Both the position numbers and the translations under genes were made by a program. The notes below the pieces were generated by a model. That model saw nothing but the letters and a program-made list of their open reading frames with translations, was not told where the DNA came from and searched no databases. A DNA stretch of 64,000 bases. Origin: Heligmosomoides polygyrus polygyrus. Lineage: Eukaryota > Nematoda > Chromadorea > Rhabditida > Heligmosomidae. Location of the stretch: NCBI GenBank assembly GCA_947396885.1, contig OX377203.1, positions 3,472,001 to 3,536,000 of the forward strand. Direction: 5' to 3'. Positions 9,721 to 19,921 of the stretch are shown here, in pieces (the stretch's first letter is position 1; the number at the start of each line of letters is the position of its first letter).

Positions 9721-9885
9721 GTGAACAGGGTGGAATCTCTTTCTCAAGCACTTCTCGTTGTGACTTCGACCAACTGATGGCATCTCTGGGTACTTTTGAC
9801 ATCTTATGGGATCTAGTCACTTTTGGCGCTCATCTGGTGAGATTTAAGAAGTAGAGCCACACGGCCGGCTATTTATTGATTTGAG

Positions 9886-10190
9886 CGCGTGTAGCACAGT
9901 CGGAGGAGGTGCCGACTGTCGCCTGCACCCGATACCAAGTTCTTGATTCGGATTTCCCGCCCAGGACAACCAAGCCTACTATCCCTCCGGGATCGGAGAA
10001 TCGGTTCCAGACTTGTCTGGGAAGGATAAAGCACTGACTTGTTCATCGGCTGGCCACCGCAAGTCATTGTATGGCCAAATACGCGTTCAAATCGCCTCCA
10101 TACATCCCGTAGAAGTAGAATGCGTGGCGCATCCCAAGAGGGATTCAGTAACGCCTACTTTATCCTTTATTTATTTATTTATTTATTTAA
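9886..10190 (+). repeat. SINE-A copy with (TTTA)n tail
   Basis: The head is GTGTAGCACAGTCGGAGGAG (one A-box change). The body matches the 5709 copy closely, including CCAGACTTGTCTGGGAAGGA and GCGTGGCGCATCCC. The 3' end runs into TTTATTTATTTATTTATTTA at 10164-10190, an expanded version of the TTTATCC tail and probably the element's A/T-rich retroposition tail. Confidence 0.8.
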
Positions 10191-10735
10191 TCTTTATTTT
10201 TTATCTAGTTTTTTACGACCTGCTCCAAGCCAGTGTGCTTCAATTGTATGACAATATCTGTAGAAATTTCGGTACATGTCGCGAAGACGCATCACTCCGA
10301 CTCAGCAGCACAGGCCGAGCACGTGATTCGCTGCCGCGATTATGGTAGGAGCAACGGCGCGTTCCCGTACCCCGTTGCACCCCCTGCGGTGTGCCTTCGC
10401 GACTTGTACCGGAATTTCCCGCACTACAGTTCAGTGCTTGGAAAGCGAGGATATTGACCCAACTATAGCTTCGTTACTCCAAGCATATCTTGGTCAGAAA
10501 TGAAGGAGGTAGTGTTTCGCTGCCTTTTGTCCCACAGCAGCATATGACGAGACTTTCGAGTAATCTGACTACGGAAGAAACCCTCGGAACTAGTAGGTGT
10601 AGGAATCAATGATGAGCACGAACCGGTAAGGGGTTGTTCTTGGCTCAGACGTCGTAGACGCATTTACCAGTAGAAAGTAACCAGTTCCCGGACGCGGCAG
10701 CGAGCGGTTTTCTTCTATCACCTTTTTTTGTTCGC
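10191..10735. other. No supported gene
   Basis: An open frame on the plus strand at 10233-10457 ends FPHYSSVLGKRGY but has no recognised domain or splice context. The minus strand continues from the coding relic at 10736-11265 without further protein-like sequence that can be supported. Confidence 0.35.
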
Positions 10736-11265
10736 CTATCTCTTCTTCTCCGTACAGTCCAGCATGGGATTTCTTTCTGTCTCACTCTCACCCAGCAATT
10801 CCTTCGAAAGTGCGACGTATTCGTCAGCCTTGCTGGACTCCCTGCCTACCTTACCAGCACCAATTGTAGCTGCGCTTTGTAGTTCTCCTTGTTCGGATCT
10901 GTGATGGTGCACGCTTTATTCACATCGCAAACGAGTAACGGCCAATCTGGACGAAAGAACGGCGTCTTAACACCATCAGGCTGAACACCCGAGCAGCCAT
11001 GTGTGTCTGCCATCCCGACAGTGTCAGCTAGATGTGTCGAGGATGGAATGGAGCGCTGAAATTCGAGGTTCTTGTTCGAACGAGCTGAATCGCGGAGCCT
11101 TATGAAATCAAAGGATCGTGCAGCGTTAGCTAGTAGCTACCTTCTTCAGCCTTTCCTCAACTTTCTTCTTCAGTTTCTGTAGTAGATCCTTATTTCCTCC
11201 TCATTGTTCATTTTTCCTAGATCATTCCTCACTTCTCTATTAGATTGGATCTGAGTCTTCGTCAT
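10736..11265 (-). pseudogene. Frameshifted protein-coding relic, unknown family
   Basis: Read on the minus strand this stretch has protein-like composition in successive frames. From 11265 it starts MTKTQIQSNREVRNDLGKMN (hydrophilic, charged), then shifts frame to KDLLQKLKKKVEERLKK, a likely coiled coil, ending about 11141. A second frame, open from about 11133 to 10846, contains FDFIRLRDSARSNKNLEFQ, DTHGCSGVQPDGVKTPFF and CTITDPNKENYKAQ. A third frame ends at 10736 with ESSKADEYVALSKELLG and LDCTEKKR. Possible splice sites also exist (AATTTCAG at 11056-11063, CTG|GTAAGG at 10854), so a short multi-exon gene is an alternative. The family is not recognised. Frame changes without splice sites favour a decayed gene or transposon protein. 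Confidence 0.45.
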
Positions 11266-11322
11266 TTTTTGCAATTTTTTTTTTTCTGAATTTCGCTGAA
11301 AGTTTGGAAGAGCATTAGGCAT

Positions 11323-11412
11323 ACGTAGCGCAGTCGAGAGGAGGCGCAGTTCGCATGCACGAATGACTTATGAGTTTGATTCCTGCTGTAGGCAAACCTA
11401 AGATGCGTACCG
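11323..11412 (+). repeat. SINE-A 5' fragment
   Basis: ACGTAGCGCAGTCGAGAGGA, then GGCGCAGTTCGCATGCACGA and TTTGATTCCTGC match the SINE-A head. The body and tail are missing. An A box is intact; the B box is GTTTGATTCC. Confidence 0.55.
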
Positions 11413-11470
11413 GATAAGATTTTTGGTGTCAGAACTTGTAAAGGGGAAACGTCCTCATTATTAGGTCTTT

Positions 11471-11630
11471 GGCCTCTGTTATACTCCCGCGGGAGCATCC
11501 GCGGAACGCCCGCGGACCAATGGTGCACGGCGGAGGTGGGCGTGGCGGGCCGCGACGAGTGGCCCGGCGCGGGGTCCCGACGCGATTTCCGCCCATCCGC
11601 GGAAGCTCCCGCGGGAGTATAACAGGGGCC
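11471..11630. mobile_element. Palindromic MITE M-b, GC-rich stem
   Basis: The left arm, GGCCTCTGTTATACTCCCGC then GGGAGCATCCGCGGA, is mirrored by TCCGCGGAAGCTCCCGCGGG then AGTATAACAGGGGCC. It is flanked by TTT on both sides (11468-11470, 11631-11633). The interior is very GC-rich (GGCGTGGCGGGCCGCGACG). Overlapping long frames on both strands here come from the palindrome and low stop-codon density, not from genes. The GGCC ends and 3-bp duplication fit PIF/Harbinger. Confidence 0.75.
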
Positions 11631-11633
11631 TTT

Positions 11634-12127
11634 GTGAGGGGTGCGCCACGTGTCCTGTTAGATTTCAAACGAAGAAACCGCTTTTTTAAACTTTTTTTCT
11701 GAATTTCAGTCAGAGTTTTTGCCTCGTGGTGTATAACTTACGAATGAAACTGATTTTCTCTGTCGGAAGATATGTTTCGCTTTTTTCACATTTCGACTTG
11801 GATCAGTTTTCAAGCCAGTACATTGGAAAGTCAAAAAAGAAAAATGACGTTCACTGAGAGCTTCTGCTCTCTGCTTAAGACTGAGCTTTTTTCCATCAGA
11901 TTGTACATTTCCAATAAAGATGTTGTGCACTACAAGACTGCGTCTTGGGTTTTTTCTTTCATTTTGATTTTTTTTCAGGGCATTAATTGCGATAGGTGCA
12001 GTGTTCAGGAGACGTAAATTATTTCTACCAACAACTCGTAATCTTTGGTTTTATTTTTTATTTTTTATTTTTGCGGCAGTGTTGTCAGTGGTTTGAAAGA
12101 GAATGTTTTGCCCTATCAAGGAGTGGG
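11634..12127. other. AT-rich, no supported gene
   Basis: Poly-T-rich sequence with short frames on both strands. Nothing recognised. Confidence 0.4.
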
Positions 12128-12268
12128 TTCACCTATATCACCTGTATCACCTGTCGTCCCGTTGATCTCCATTCGTCTCCATTCGTCCCTGTCGCGTGCC
12201 AGAGTGCTACAATGGATCGTCCTCGCTCGAGGGACACGAAGAGCGTCATAACGGTCATTCAGGACTTT
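12128..12268 (-). pseudogene. RTE 3' tail fragment
   Basis: TATCACCTGTATCACCTGTC, then CGTCCCGTTGATC, and TGTCGCGTGCCAGAGTGCTA, CAATGGATCGTCCTCGCTCG and GGGACACGAAGAGCGTCAT match the RTE 3' end in reverse orientation. Only the last 40-50 codons plus the 3' UTR remain. The ATCACCTGT repeat marks the element's 3' terminus. Confidence 0.8.
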
Positions 12269-12854
12269 AAGGAGTGGGTTACGTTTACTTATTTATAATA
12301 ATTTCCATCAATTTTTAGCGTAATGTGAAAAAGAAAAATAGAAATTACTTTTACCAACAGCTCTCACTTTTTGATTATTTTTTGGACAGTGTTACATGTC
12401 GTTCTGAAGAGAATTTTTACTCTATCAAAGTGTTTGTTGCGTTTGCTTTTTCATGCCAATCATTGTCAATTTTTAGCGGAAGGTTAAAAAGAAGAAAAAT
12501 CACCCTTAAAATTGTAAAAATTGTATGTGACTTTTGGACACTCTATTTTAAGACCCTGACAATTGATGAAAATCAAAACGAACGAGAAAAATCTCAACAA
12601 AAAATAAAAAAATCTTCTCTCTATTATTTTTCGGTTCAAAAAAAATCTTCTTGTAAAACAATTCTCTTTCGAATGGTGCAGAGCTCTGCAAAAAAAAACC
12701 AATCAGCGAAATTCAGAATAAAACGCTTAATAAAACAGCGGGGAGTCAGCTTCCAACCTAATAGAAGAGGTCTTCAAGTCCGCCGTTTGTCGACCATTTT
12801 AGCGTCATTCTACTGCTATATTATTTGGTCCAACTTCAGTCCACCCCCTCTTCA
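12269..12854. other. AT-rich, no supported gene
   Basis: Two similar 60-80-bp blocks (AATTATTTCTACCAACAACTC near 12018 and AATTACTTTTACCAACAGCTC near 12341) suggest a local AT-rich repeat. The long plus-strand frame at 12325-12894 is low-complexity (K, N, F, S) and not convincing. Confidence 0.35.
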
Positions 12855-12885
12855 ACCTTGGGTGATCTTCATTCCTGTCGCTTGT

Positions 12886-13180
12886 GCGTTGTAGCGCAGT
12901 CGGTGGTGGCACTGGGCGTTGCATGCTTCTTCAGTCGAGGTTCATGGTTCAGATCCTGTCGACGCCAGCCAAGACTTCCATCCTTCCTGTGTCGATGAGT
13001 TGGTACCAGATTTGTCGTGGAAGGGTAAAACGCTGACTTGTTTTCAACGGCATACCATCGCAGGTCATTGCAAGGCTGAGCGCGCCTCCAAGTTGCCTCC
13101 ACGACATCCCATAGCAGTAGAATGCGTGGCGCATCCTACCAGGAATTGACCAAAACGCCGTGATTATCCTTATACTTTAC
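12886..13180 (+). repeat. SINE-A copy beside an RTE tail fragment
   Basis: The head GTTGTAGCGCAGTCGGTGGT has an intact A box. The body has CAGCCAAGACTTCCATCC and the tail GAATGCGTGGCGCATCC. Just upstream, GATCTTCATTCCTGTCGC (12862-12880) is the RTE tail motif, cut off where the SINE begins. This suggests insertion of the SINE into an RTE end. Confidence 0.7.
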
Positions 13181-13779
13181 GCCAGATTCCTAGAAGAACT
13201 GCCATGGAAGGATAGAGTGCTGAGAGATCCGACTTTCCTCCTCATCTGGGTGCTCAGTAATTGTTTGTTCACTTTGCTCCCATTGCAGAGAATTCAGTTT
13301 ACTCGATGGAATTTCAGCTAGTGGCCCTCACATTGCTTCAGTTTTTCTCCTTCGAAGCTCTGCCGCAGAACATTCCCTCACTTGCTCTATTCACAGAGCT
13401 TGTCAGCCACAGATTCGTTTACATAATAGTGCAGAAATGGCGTAGAAGCTTTGAATATTCTAGAGCTGCTCAGCACGAAGAAAACCGGACCTGTAATATT
13501 TTTTTGCAGATTTTTCTATTAAAAAAACGGCTAATAGTGGCCTAAACTCCTTGGTGTAACAACGAACACTATCTGGTCATCATTTTTGACTTACCGTAGT
13601 TTAAAGGGGTGCAATAATTTGCTTGTTGGAGCAAAAAATCTTCCCGTTTTCCATGCACTCCTTCGAGAATGCACTTTTTAAACTAATTTTGTGGATGTCT
13701 TAATACCCACGTTACGAATAAATAAATAAATGGTGTTAAAGGTGGACAGGACCGAGAGATCTAACTCGTCCGCGCCCCA
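13181..13779. other. No supported gene
   Basis: A plus-strand frame at 13261-13545 (94 codons, including VALTLLQFFSFEALPQNIP) is hydrophobic and unrecognised. A weak AATAAATAAATAAA tract lies at 13719-13732. Nothing else is seen. Confidence 0.35.
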
Positions 13780-14462
13780 AATAAATCACCTGTCACCTAG
13801 CACCTGTCGTCCTGTTAACTATCGAGTAGCCGCAACGTCTCCATTCGTCCCTGTCGCGTGCCAGAGTGACCCAATGGATCCTTCTCGCTCGAGGGACACG
13901 AAGAGCGTCATATCGTTCGTTCAGGGCTTTCACAAAGAAGTTCGACCGACGCGTTGGTGGGCGTTCTGGGGCCGGATTCAGCAAGCAGTGGGTACAGGTA
14001 GAAATACCGTGTCGGAATCGTACCCACTACTCGCATTGGGTAGCGGGTACGATTCGATATATTCATGAAAGGAATCAAAGGTAAGGTAGAACTAAGTCTC
14101 TGATCTCCAGTGAATCGCCATTTTGTCAATGGGGCGCGGAATCCTCGCGAGTATGCGGATATACCGACGACGATTGTCGAGTATTCTCTACCCACTGATA
14201 TACCCATGACAGGGCGGGTAAGGTTTATCATGAATGCCCCATCGTTAGTACGCCTATCCCTATACCTCGCATTCCCGCGGGTAAAAGCGTTGATGAATCC
14301 GGACCCAGTCCGCGGTATCCAGTCGGTGACGGCTCTCTCCAGCGGGTGGCTGCGAAATGCATTTTGTGGCCGGCCCACCTAATTTTCAGCGAACTGGCTA
14401 ACGCGACGGGGTCTCCAACAAAGCTCGAAACTCCGAGACCAGCAGACCTTTAAAAGTCTTCG
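13780..14462 (-). pseudogene. RTE 3' tail fragment interrupted by foldback J7
   Basis: The minus strand reads [19 protein letters not shown] and [16 protein letters not shown] in 13793-13966. After an interruption at 13967-14307 it resumes with the tail upstream of it (CCGCGGTATCCAGTCGGTGA, TGTGGCCGGCCCACCTAAT), up to about 14462. Compared with the uninterrupted copies at 2550 and 63390, about 12-15 bp at the insertion point are missing. The 3' end (ATAAATCACCTGTCACC) has the usual short repeat. Confidence 0.8.
13967..14307. mobile_element. Foldback element J7 (J-delta) inside RTE
   Basis: The ends TGGGGCCGGATTCAGCA and TTGATGAATCCGGACCCA are mirrored. The interior has a smaller mirrored pair (CGTACCCACTAC / GGTAGCGGGTACG). 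The position inside a recognisable RTE sequence shows that it moved as a unit. No clean target duplication could be read. Confidence 0.7.
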
Positions 14463-14519
14463 CGAGCGCGTAGATTCTTTGAGGTCATGGCTGTTCGATT
14501 GCAGAATGCACGGCTTATT

Positions 14520-14630
14520 CTCAGGCCAGTCGTGGCCGACCCACCTAATTTTCGACGACTTGGCCCATGCGATAGCATCTTTGGTCTTGGAACTTCGGAG
14601 GCCATCTCTCACTAGCGTGAACTTCGAAAC
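14520..14630 (-). pseudogene. Short RTE fragment
   Basis: GTGGCCGACCCACCTAATTT, then TCGACGACTTGGCCCATGCG and GGAACTTCGGAGGCCATCTC match the RTE coding region just upstream of the segment in the preceding fragment (compare 63640-63730). It is the same orientation and perhaps part of the same decayed insertion after a rearrangement. Confidence 0.7.
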
Positions 14631-14741
14631 GATGCCACAAATAAATAAATAGGCAAATAGTGCTGAAGACGGAGAGAATCGAGGGACTTAACTCGCTGAC
14701 GAAATCTGAAAGCTCAAATCTCCTCGAATTGCCAGGCGGTT

Positions 14742-15002
14742 TTAAAGTGAACATTCCATGAACCGCCAAATTAGCATTCGCTCGGGAACACTCGTAATTG
14801 ACGTAACCTTTTTGCGAGGTTGACCTTCAACAAAAGGGTCACCAGGCTGTCGCAAAGGCGCGTTTTCACGCGCCCAATATCTCAACTTTACGACTTCTTC
14901 CTGTTCGCACCACGCCTCGTCGAAAACGAGCGAAAAGAGCGAAGACAGCGACGGCAGCGCCCGAAAACTACGAACAGGCGATAAGAACGACAAGACCGAC
15001 AA
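14742..15002 (-). other. Uncertain open frame with M-like ends
   Basis: On the minus strand, residues VKLRYWARENAPLRQPGDPF and PRKKVTSITSVPERM look protein-like, but no start, splice site or family is identified. The high-coordinate part contains CTGTTCGCACC (14899) and ACGAACAGG (14970), resembling degraded M-type ends. It is probably repeat-derived. Confidence 0.25.
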
Positions 15003-15267
15003 GAGCGAATGGGACGACGGACCTAGTGTGGTGTACGTAATTGCACCATAAAGCCTATATCTTGTAAGTCAGTCAATCATTCAACACAAACACTAGCAAA
15101 CAGTTGTATTAACTACATCGTCAATCTGGCGCTCAAAATATGTATAGTAGCATTCCTTACCCTGATCCGAAGAATGACAGAATCGGAATCGTTTCCTTCG
15201 AAAACTAGTGCGCTATGGTGTGATTGCGTACTCCACACTCCGTCCGTCGCCCCAGATGCTCCCGTGG

Positions 15268-15404
15268 GCGGCGCGAAGTATGAACAGGCGACAAGAGCGA
15301 CAGTGCCAGCGCTCGATTCGGCGGCGATCGCTCGGTTTCAACCGATTTGCATGTTTTGCACGGGTGACGAGTCGCACTCGTAGCGAAGTATGAACAGTCC
15401 CTCA
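15268..15404 (-). repeat. M-type fragment related to M-a
   Basis: GCGAAGTATGAACAGGCGAC (15274) and AGCGAAGTATGAACAGTCCC (15381) are two like-oriented copies of the M right end. Between them GCATGTTTTGCACGGGTGACG matches the internal unit of M-a at 7850-7870 in inverse orientation. It is a single-unit or internally deleted relative. Confidence 0.6.
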
Positions 15405-15701
15405 GCGACCTTTCCATTGTTCTTTAGAAATTTCCGTATTTTTATTGCTTCCTGGATGGTTTAGTGCCCTTGACACTGACTGTGTGTTTTTTTGTGCCTT
15501 TCATGTCCAACCGATGTCTAACCGTATCCCCCTCCTACTAGAGTGAGTCAATACAGTAGGTGGAGTCATTGTGCAGAGCATGAAGAATCCGTGACAATTC
15601 GGGGAGGAATGACGATGACTTGAACGTCGCTCACTTTCCATTGACTGAACTGGACTGATCGATGTCGTGGTTCTGCAACGATTGCGTGAGAACGCTACTA
15701 A

Positions 15702-15825
15702 GTGCCTGTTCATATTTTGAGCGACAAGAGGGACAAGAGCGATTAGAGCGATTGAGGCGACGAACAGAGTGTGGAGTCGCGGAGTCGCTCCAGTCGCTCT
15801 TGTCGCTCGAAGTCTGAACAGGCCC
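15702..15825. mobile_element. Palindromic MITE M-d
   Basis: The left end, GTGCCTGTTCATATTTTGAG then CGACAAGAG, is mirrored by CTCTTGTCGCTCGAAGTCTG then AACAGGCCC. TAA flanks both sides (15699-15701 and 15826-15828), a 3-bp target duplication. It lies directly beside the coding relic at 15829-16034. Confidence 0.8.
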
Positions 15826-15828
15826 TAA

Positions 15829-16034
15829 AACTCCGACCATCTTGGCGGACAACTCGTTGCAACTCTTGTACGCTTCATGGCAATTTCGCATATTTCCGCT
15901 GATGACGACGGCGGGGACCTTTTTCCAATCCATGTTAAGGCTGATGGAATCACTCTGCTTCTCTTCTTCCAATCCATTGAACCACACACGACAACCCCAC
16001 ACCGCCATAGCTCTGCGAGATAGCTAACTCTGAC
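15829..16034 (-). pseudogene. Protein-coding relic, unknown family
   Basis: The minus strand from about 16008 reads MAVWGCRVWFNGLEEEK, then DSISLNMDWKKVPAVVISG and NCHEAYKSCNELSAKMVG before running into the terminus of MITE M-d. The composition is protein-like (acidic, Cys and Trp present). No domain is recognised and no start context or 3' splice site is clear (CTATCTCGCAG precedes it at 16020-16030). The frame stays open into the MITE, so the original 3' part is missing or lies beyond the insertion. Confidence 0.35.
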
Positions 16035-16050
16035 CGGTGGCAATTAAGCG

Positions 16051-16546
16051 TCACCATCCAGCGTTGCCGAGGGAATCAGGAACCTGTATCATCTTGCGAT
16101 TTTGCTGCTTCTTCCTGCTGGGCCATAATTCTCCTGCAGTTTGATCAATAGCTTGTTCGGGTGAACGAAAGCGCTCGCCCGCCTTGATAAGTGGTGGTTG
16201 TGATAAGCTGAGTGTTGTGAAAACACCTGACTGCCTGGCTATTTGGGTCCGCCGATCGGTTTTTGGCCACTTCGGACGGTCTACTATAGCCTTCGGTCGA
16301 CTGCCTAAATTGCCTGTCTCTGTAGGGACGGTGTTGTGCTGGTCCCGACGCGAACGCCTGCTCGTACGAGTGCGTAGAGTCGGGAATCGGACTGAAGTGA
16401 GCATGCAGCCGGCGGCATTTCATCATTTCGCGCTCGATCCTATCGCCATTCATTTCCGCTCGTGTCGAGTGGCTGCCATTGAACAAAGCCTCGCGAATGT
16501 TCCACCGTTTATTCAGGTGACCCTGGGTCCGTAGTCTGTAATTCAC
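16051..16546 (-). other. Candidate coding stretch, unknown
   Basis: Two overlapping minus-strand frames are open. One begins MNYRLRTQGHLNKRWNIREA and contains DRIEREMMKCRRLHAHFSPI. The other ends IKAGERFRSPEQAIDQTAGE and KKQQNRKMIQVPDSLGNAGW. If real, a one-base shift near 16200 would join them. With the relic at 15829-16034 this may be one decayed gene. An opposite-strand frame (16184-16534) is also open, so coding status is doubtful. Confidence 0.3.
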
Positions 16547-16549
16547 TGT

Positions 16550-17069
16550 TTACCTCCGATGACTAGCCTCGTTTGGTGGAATTGCCATTCCTTGAATCGC
16601 AGTCTATATTTTTCTACACTTTATTTTTCGGCGCTTTTTATTTAAAGTGAAACTTGTCAGAAACATGTGAAGTGTTCGTTTCGTGAGCTTTTGGTTATAA
16701 CATCTCCAATTGGCTCGTTTCCTAAACGGGTGGGCACGCCAGGATGTGTGCGAAATCGCGTAAACCTGCATGCCCAAATGACAGCGTATCCCGATAGTGT
16801 CGCGTCTATCACTATCAAGAGGCAGTCTCGGGGTTCTCGCACGAATTCTGACGAATTTTTTTTGAGTTGTGGGGTGAAACACCAATAATCGCGGAAACTG
16901 ATGACGCCACAACACGTCTCTGCAGTTCTACGCAATCTTGCACAAAATCACGCTGCCCCTCCAACTAGGAAACTGCAGCTCTTCGTATATTTGGAAATTC
17001 TGAAAGTCTAAAGGACGGCTTTCCAAATTACTGAAATGGCGAGGGTCAGATGACGTAGTTAGGCCTATG
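16550..17069. other. No supported gene
   Basis: Overlapping short frames on both strands and nothing recognised. Confidence 0.4.
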
Positions 17070-17098
17070 TTATACTTCGGCGACGCTGTTGCCGGCGG
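17070..17098 (+). repeat. Solo M-type end
   Basis: TAGGCCTATGTTATACTTCG then GCGACGCTG matches the M-superfamily terminus (compare 31317 and 17798). No partner arm is seen. Confidence 0.5.
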
Positions 17099-17128
17099 CA
17101 GTGTTGGGCGAGTACTACGCAGTGCGTA

Positions 17129-17398
17129 ATATGTGCAAAAATATTGGCAGTACGCGTACTCGAACTCGAAAGCCCACCGGCTTGCTTCTATGAGGTGACA
17201 TTCCTACCGACTGCGCCACCGAGACACATCGCTCGGGATGTCATATAAGTTGATGAGTGTTGCGCACACGTTTTCACACCCCTTTTTCAAGTCTTTAAGT
17301 GCTAACTGTCATTCTGGACTCCGCTCACACGGCCCCACTTTCTACCAAAACAGCATCTCAAAGGCTCACCGAGTTGGGGACCTTTCCTTGTCAGATTC
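17129..17398 (-). repeat. Family B: tRNA-like module plus body
   Basis: On the minus strand 17227-17150 reads CTCGGTGGCGCAGTCGGTAG (A-box-like) and later CTTTCGAGTTCGAGTACGCG (B-box-like), followed by TACTGCCAATATTTTTGCAC. On the plus-strand side the body has TTTTCACACCCCTTTTTCAA, CTCCGCTCACACGGCCCC and GGGGACCTTTCCTTGTCAG. The T-stem does not pair fully, so it is tRNA-derived, not a gene. The same arrangement occurs twice, in inverted orientation, at 53150-54362. Confidence 0.7.
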
Positions 17399-17795
17399 TT
17401 CGCCTTTTTTGCTATTTCTCCAGCGTTTTCTTCACACTTGCCTGTTCTTTTGATGTTTTTCGTTACGAACTTTGAATATTTTGACTGCAATGCAATGGTT
17501 TGGTTGCAAATTGCGTGACTCTAAGGTGTTTCCTTTATGTTTCTCACTTTTCTTTACGTTTCTTGGCTGTTGTACTCAATGAAAATGGAAAGGAAACGTG
17601 AAGATGAAGGAAAAATGCAGTCAACAAAGACAAACAGAGCGAAGTAAGGTGCAAGTCTAGAGGGGGGTACATCTGATGTTTTCATAAAATCAATAAATCC
17701 TCTTACAACTTCGCGTCAGCATTCTCCATCTTGTCACGTCATGTCTTTACGCGTCCTTACTAGAGAAGTGCGCGTCAACTGCTTGACTGTGGCGA
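17399..17795. other. No supported gene
   Basis: Unremarkable sequence with only short frames. Confidence 0.4.
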
Positions 17796-17797
17796 TA

Positions 17798-17931
17798 GGC
17801 CCCGTCTACACTTCGTCGCGGCGCGACGCGACGCCACGTATAGTGGCCATATTGATTGTGCGACGCGATCGATCAATTTGGCCTCATTGCGTGGCCATCG
17901 CATCGCGCCGCGACGGAGTATAAACGGGGCC
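17798..17931. mobile_element. Palindromic MITE M-f
   Basis: GGCCCCGTCTACACTTCGTC then GCGGCGCGACGCGA is mirrored by TCGCGCCGCGACGGAGTATA then AACGGGGCC. TA flanks both sides (796-797 and 932-933 of this kilobase). The inner stem has GTGGCCA and TGGCCTCA blocks around GCGACGCGATCGATCAATT, a sequence shared with M-i at 35891. Confidence 0.75.
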
Positions 17932-18076
17932 TATGGGTCCTATGGCAGAGTTGTTCAAATTTTTCCAGGTTTTGTTTCATTCGGGTTGTTTTGCTTTTTC
18001 ACCCTCTGAACTAGGAATTCTGTTTTGGTCACCCATCCAAGCAATTATCAAGACTTTACAGGACATAAGTAGATTG

Positions 18077-18523
18077 CGAACTATCCTAGTCGGGGGGGGG
18101 GGGCACATAATTAAAAAGTGTGTAACAAATCCCCTTGAGACTTATCGAGCGGCTCCTACAGAACAACATAGGACCTAAACCAGAAAAATTCACGAAGAAA
18201 ACAAAACGAAAAATTACATTTGTTTTCGCCGCGGTTGTAAGCAGGCGAAGTTATGTGCCCTCCTCAACATGTTAGATCCTGGTTAGAACATGTCAGCCGG
18301 CGGTCAGCACGCGGCATGTCTCCATTCCGTCGCTCTTTGCCCGCCGGGTCGGTTGGAAAACAGCGACGATTTCTTATTTTTTGTTTGTTCGTTCGTTTTT
18401 TGGTTTCTTTTGGATTCTACCTCGTTCTCTGGGAGCCGCTTAGTAAGTCTCAATTCATTTTTTACATACTTTTAAATTATGTGCCACCCCCCCCCCCCCG
18501 CCCCTCCCGACTAGGATAGATCC
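18077..18523. mobile_element. Poly-G-terminated palindromic element F1
   Basis: The right end GACTAGGATAGATCC and left end ACTATCCTAGTC are mirrored, each next to a homopolymer run (about 12 G on the left, about 14 C on the right). The left terminus is diverged (CGAACTATCC for GGATCTATCC). The flanks GTAGATTG and TTAGACTG agree at six of eight positions, a plausible decayed 8-bp duplication. The interior holds one copy of the AACATGTTAGATCCTGGTTA unit that is doubled in F2-F4. It encodes no protein. Confidence 0.75.
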
Positions 18524-19921
18524 TTAGACTGTTCTTCGCGATGAAAATGGAAAAGAAACGTGAACATGGAGAAAAATGCAGTTAAGAAACGCAAACAAGG
18601 CGAAGGAGCCTTCGGAGAAGCATAAAAATTAAAAGGGGACAGTCTGTAAGTGTAGAAGATGCTAAGAAAAGAATTCACACACAAAGAAGTGTGAAGAGAT
18701 CCATGGAGAACGCGGAAATCACTACTCCACATTGGTCGAAGAAGACGCAGTGTTGAAGCGGTCCCGCAACGATCGTCTGAGATCGTCACCTAGTTGCTAG
18801 AGACTCTTCGAGTTTTAGTCTCGAGTTCGTCACAGCTTGTTTGACTCTGCAAGCCTTTCTCCATACTTCAAAGGCTTTCTTTCGAGAGCTTCTTCTACGA
18901 GTATGACGGAGTTCCTGCCGCTAACAAACTGTCTTCATTGTGCTTCACCATTCGCAGCAGCCACACATCACACAATGGTGTGCTCTGTTGACTCTAGCAT
19001 CCGTTCGTGGTGTTTGGTTTGGTACTAAGCCGGTGTTTCTGTAGGCGACATACGTCAATGGCGACCGATTCACAGAGGCCCGTCTGCTTTTCGTCGGCTT
19101 CTTCTCACACGAAACAAAACCCACTTTTTCTCCTCGAACACCGCTGAAGAATGGGCGACGACACGTGGTGGCCATATGGCGCACGAGCGCTTCGCCTCTG
19201 GTTTATTTCGGGCTTCTTTCGTGCGTGCCCTTATCGGCCGGCGTTCATACGTATTCTTTCTCGCTATTCTCTTTCTCTGGGTGGCCGTCCCCTTCCTCAT
19301 ATCCCTGTACTGCACTTTTCTATCGCTGTTTGTTGCGTTTCGAATTGTATTTACAGCTGCCGTGAATACCAGTCCCGGTTGTGTGCTGTCGGCATCGTCT
19401 GTTCCACATCTGTGGGGACAGCTCTGTACCGTTTCCTCATCTGCTTCCCCTAAACAGCAGATGAGCGCAAGAATGAGGTCAGTTTAACGTCGCGCGTAAG
19501 TTCGGCTCCTCGATTTAAGTACGTTTATTTCCGAGGAGAAACTCAATTTGTTTGCTTTGCACCCTAGCCAATCCTAAGGAAAAAGCTGGTGTTCGAGTCC
19601 GGTCCGAGGACAAGGACAAGATTTTAGGTCAGTTGACACTGTGCTACCGCAGCAGTCTTGGCGTGAAATATGTGCTTTCTGACGCGGTCACGTAGGCAGC
19701 AGCACCACCAAAATGACGCCTAAAGTTGAATTTTTTGGGGTATGACTAACTGCAACTGAAGATGCCAGTCCTAGCTGGATGCTGTCAGCATCTTCCGCTC
19801 TATGTTTGAAAAAGACAGCTCCTCAATCTATTACGCCCTATGTGTACTTCTTAGACCATCAACAAATGCTATAGTGTGATGTGTTGGAAAGGAATATTGA
19901 GTGCGCTATTTGCCGCTTAAC
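18524..19921. other. No supported gene
   Basis: Overlapping plus-strand frames at 19151-19487 include a hydrophobic stretch (VFFLAILFLWVAVPFLISLY), but three frames are open at once and no splice or start evidence exists. A B-box-like GTGTTCGAGTCCGG lies at about 19589 without an A box. Nothing else is supported. Confidence 0.35.

Noticed and set aside
11429..11702. Opposing ORFs over 11.43-11.70 kb
   Set aside because: They lie on the GC-rich palindrome of MITE M-b, where both strands read alike and stop codons are rare.
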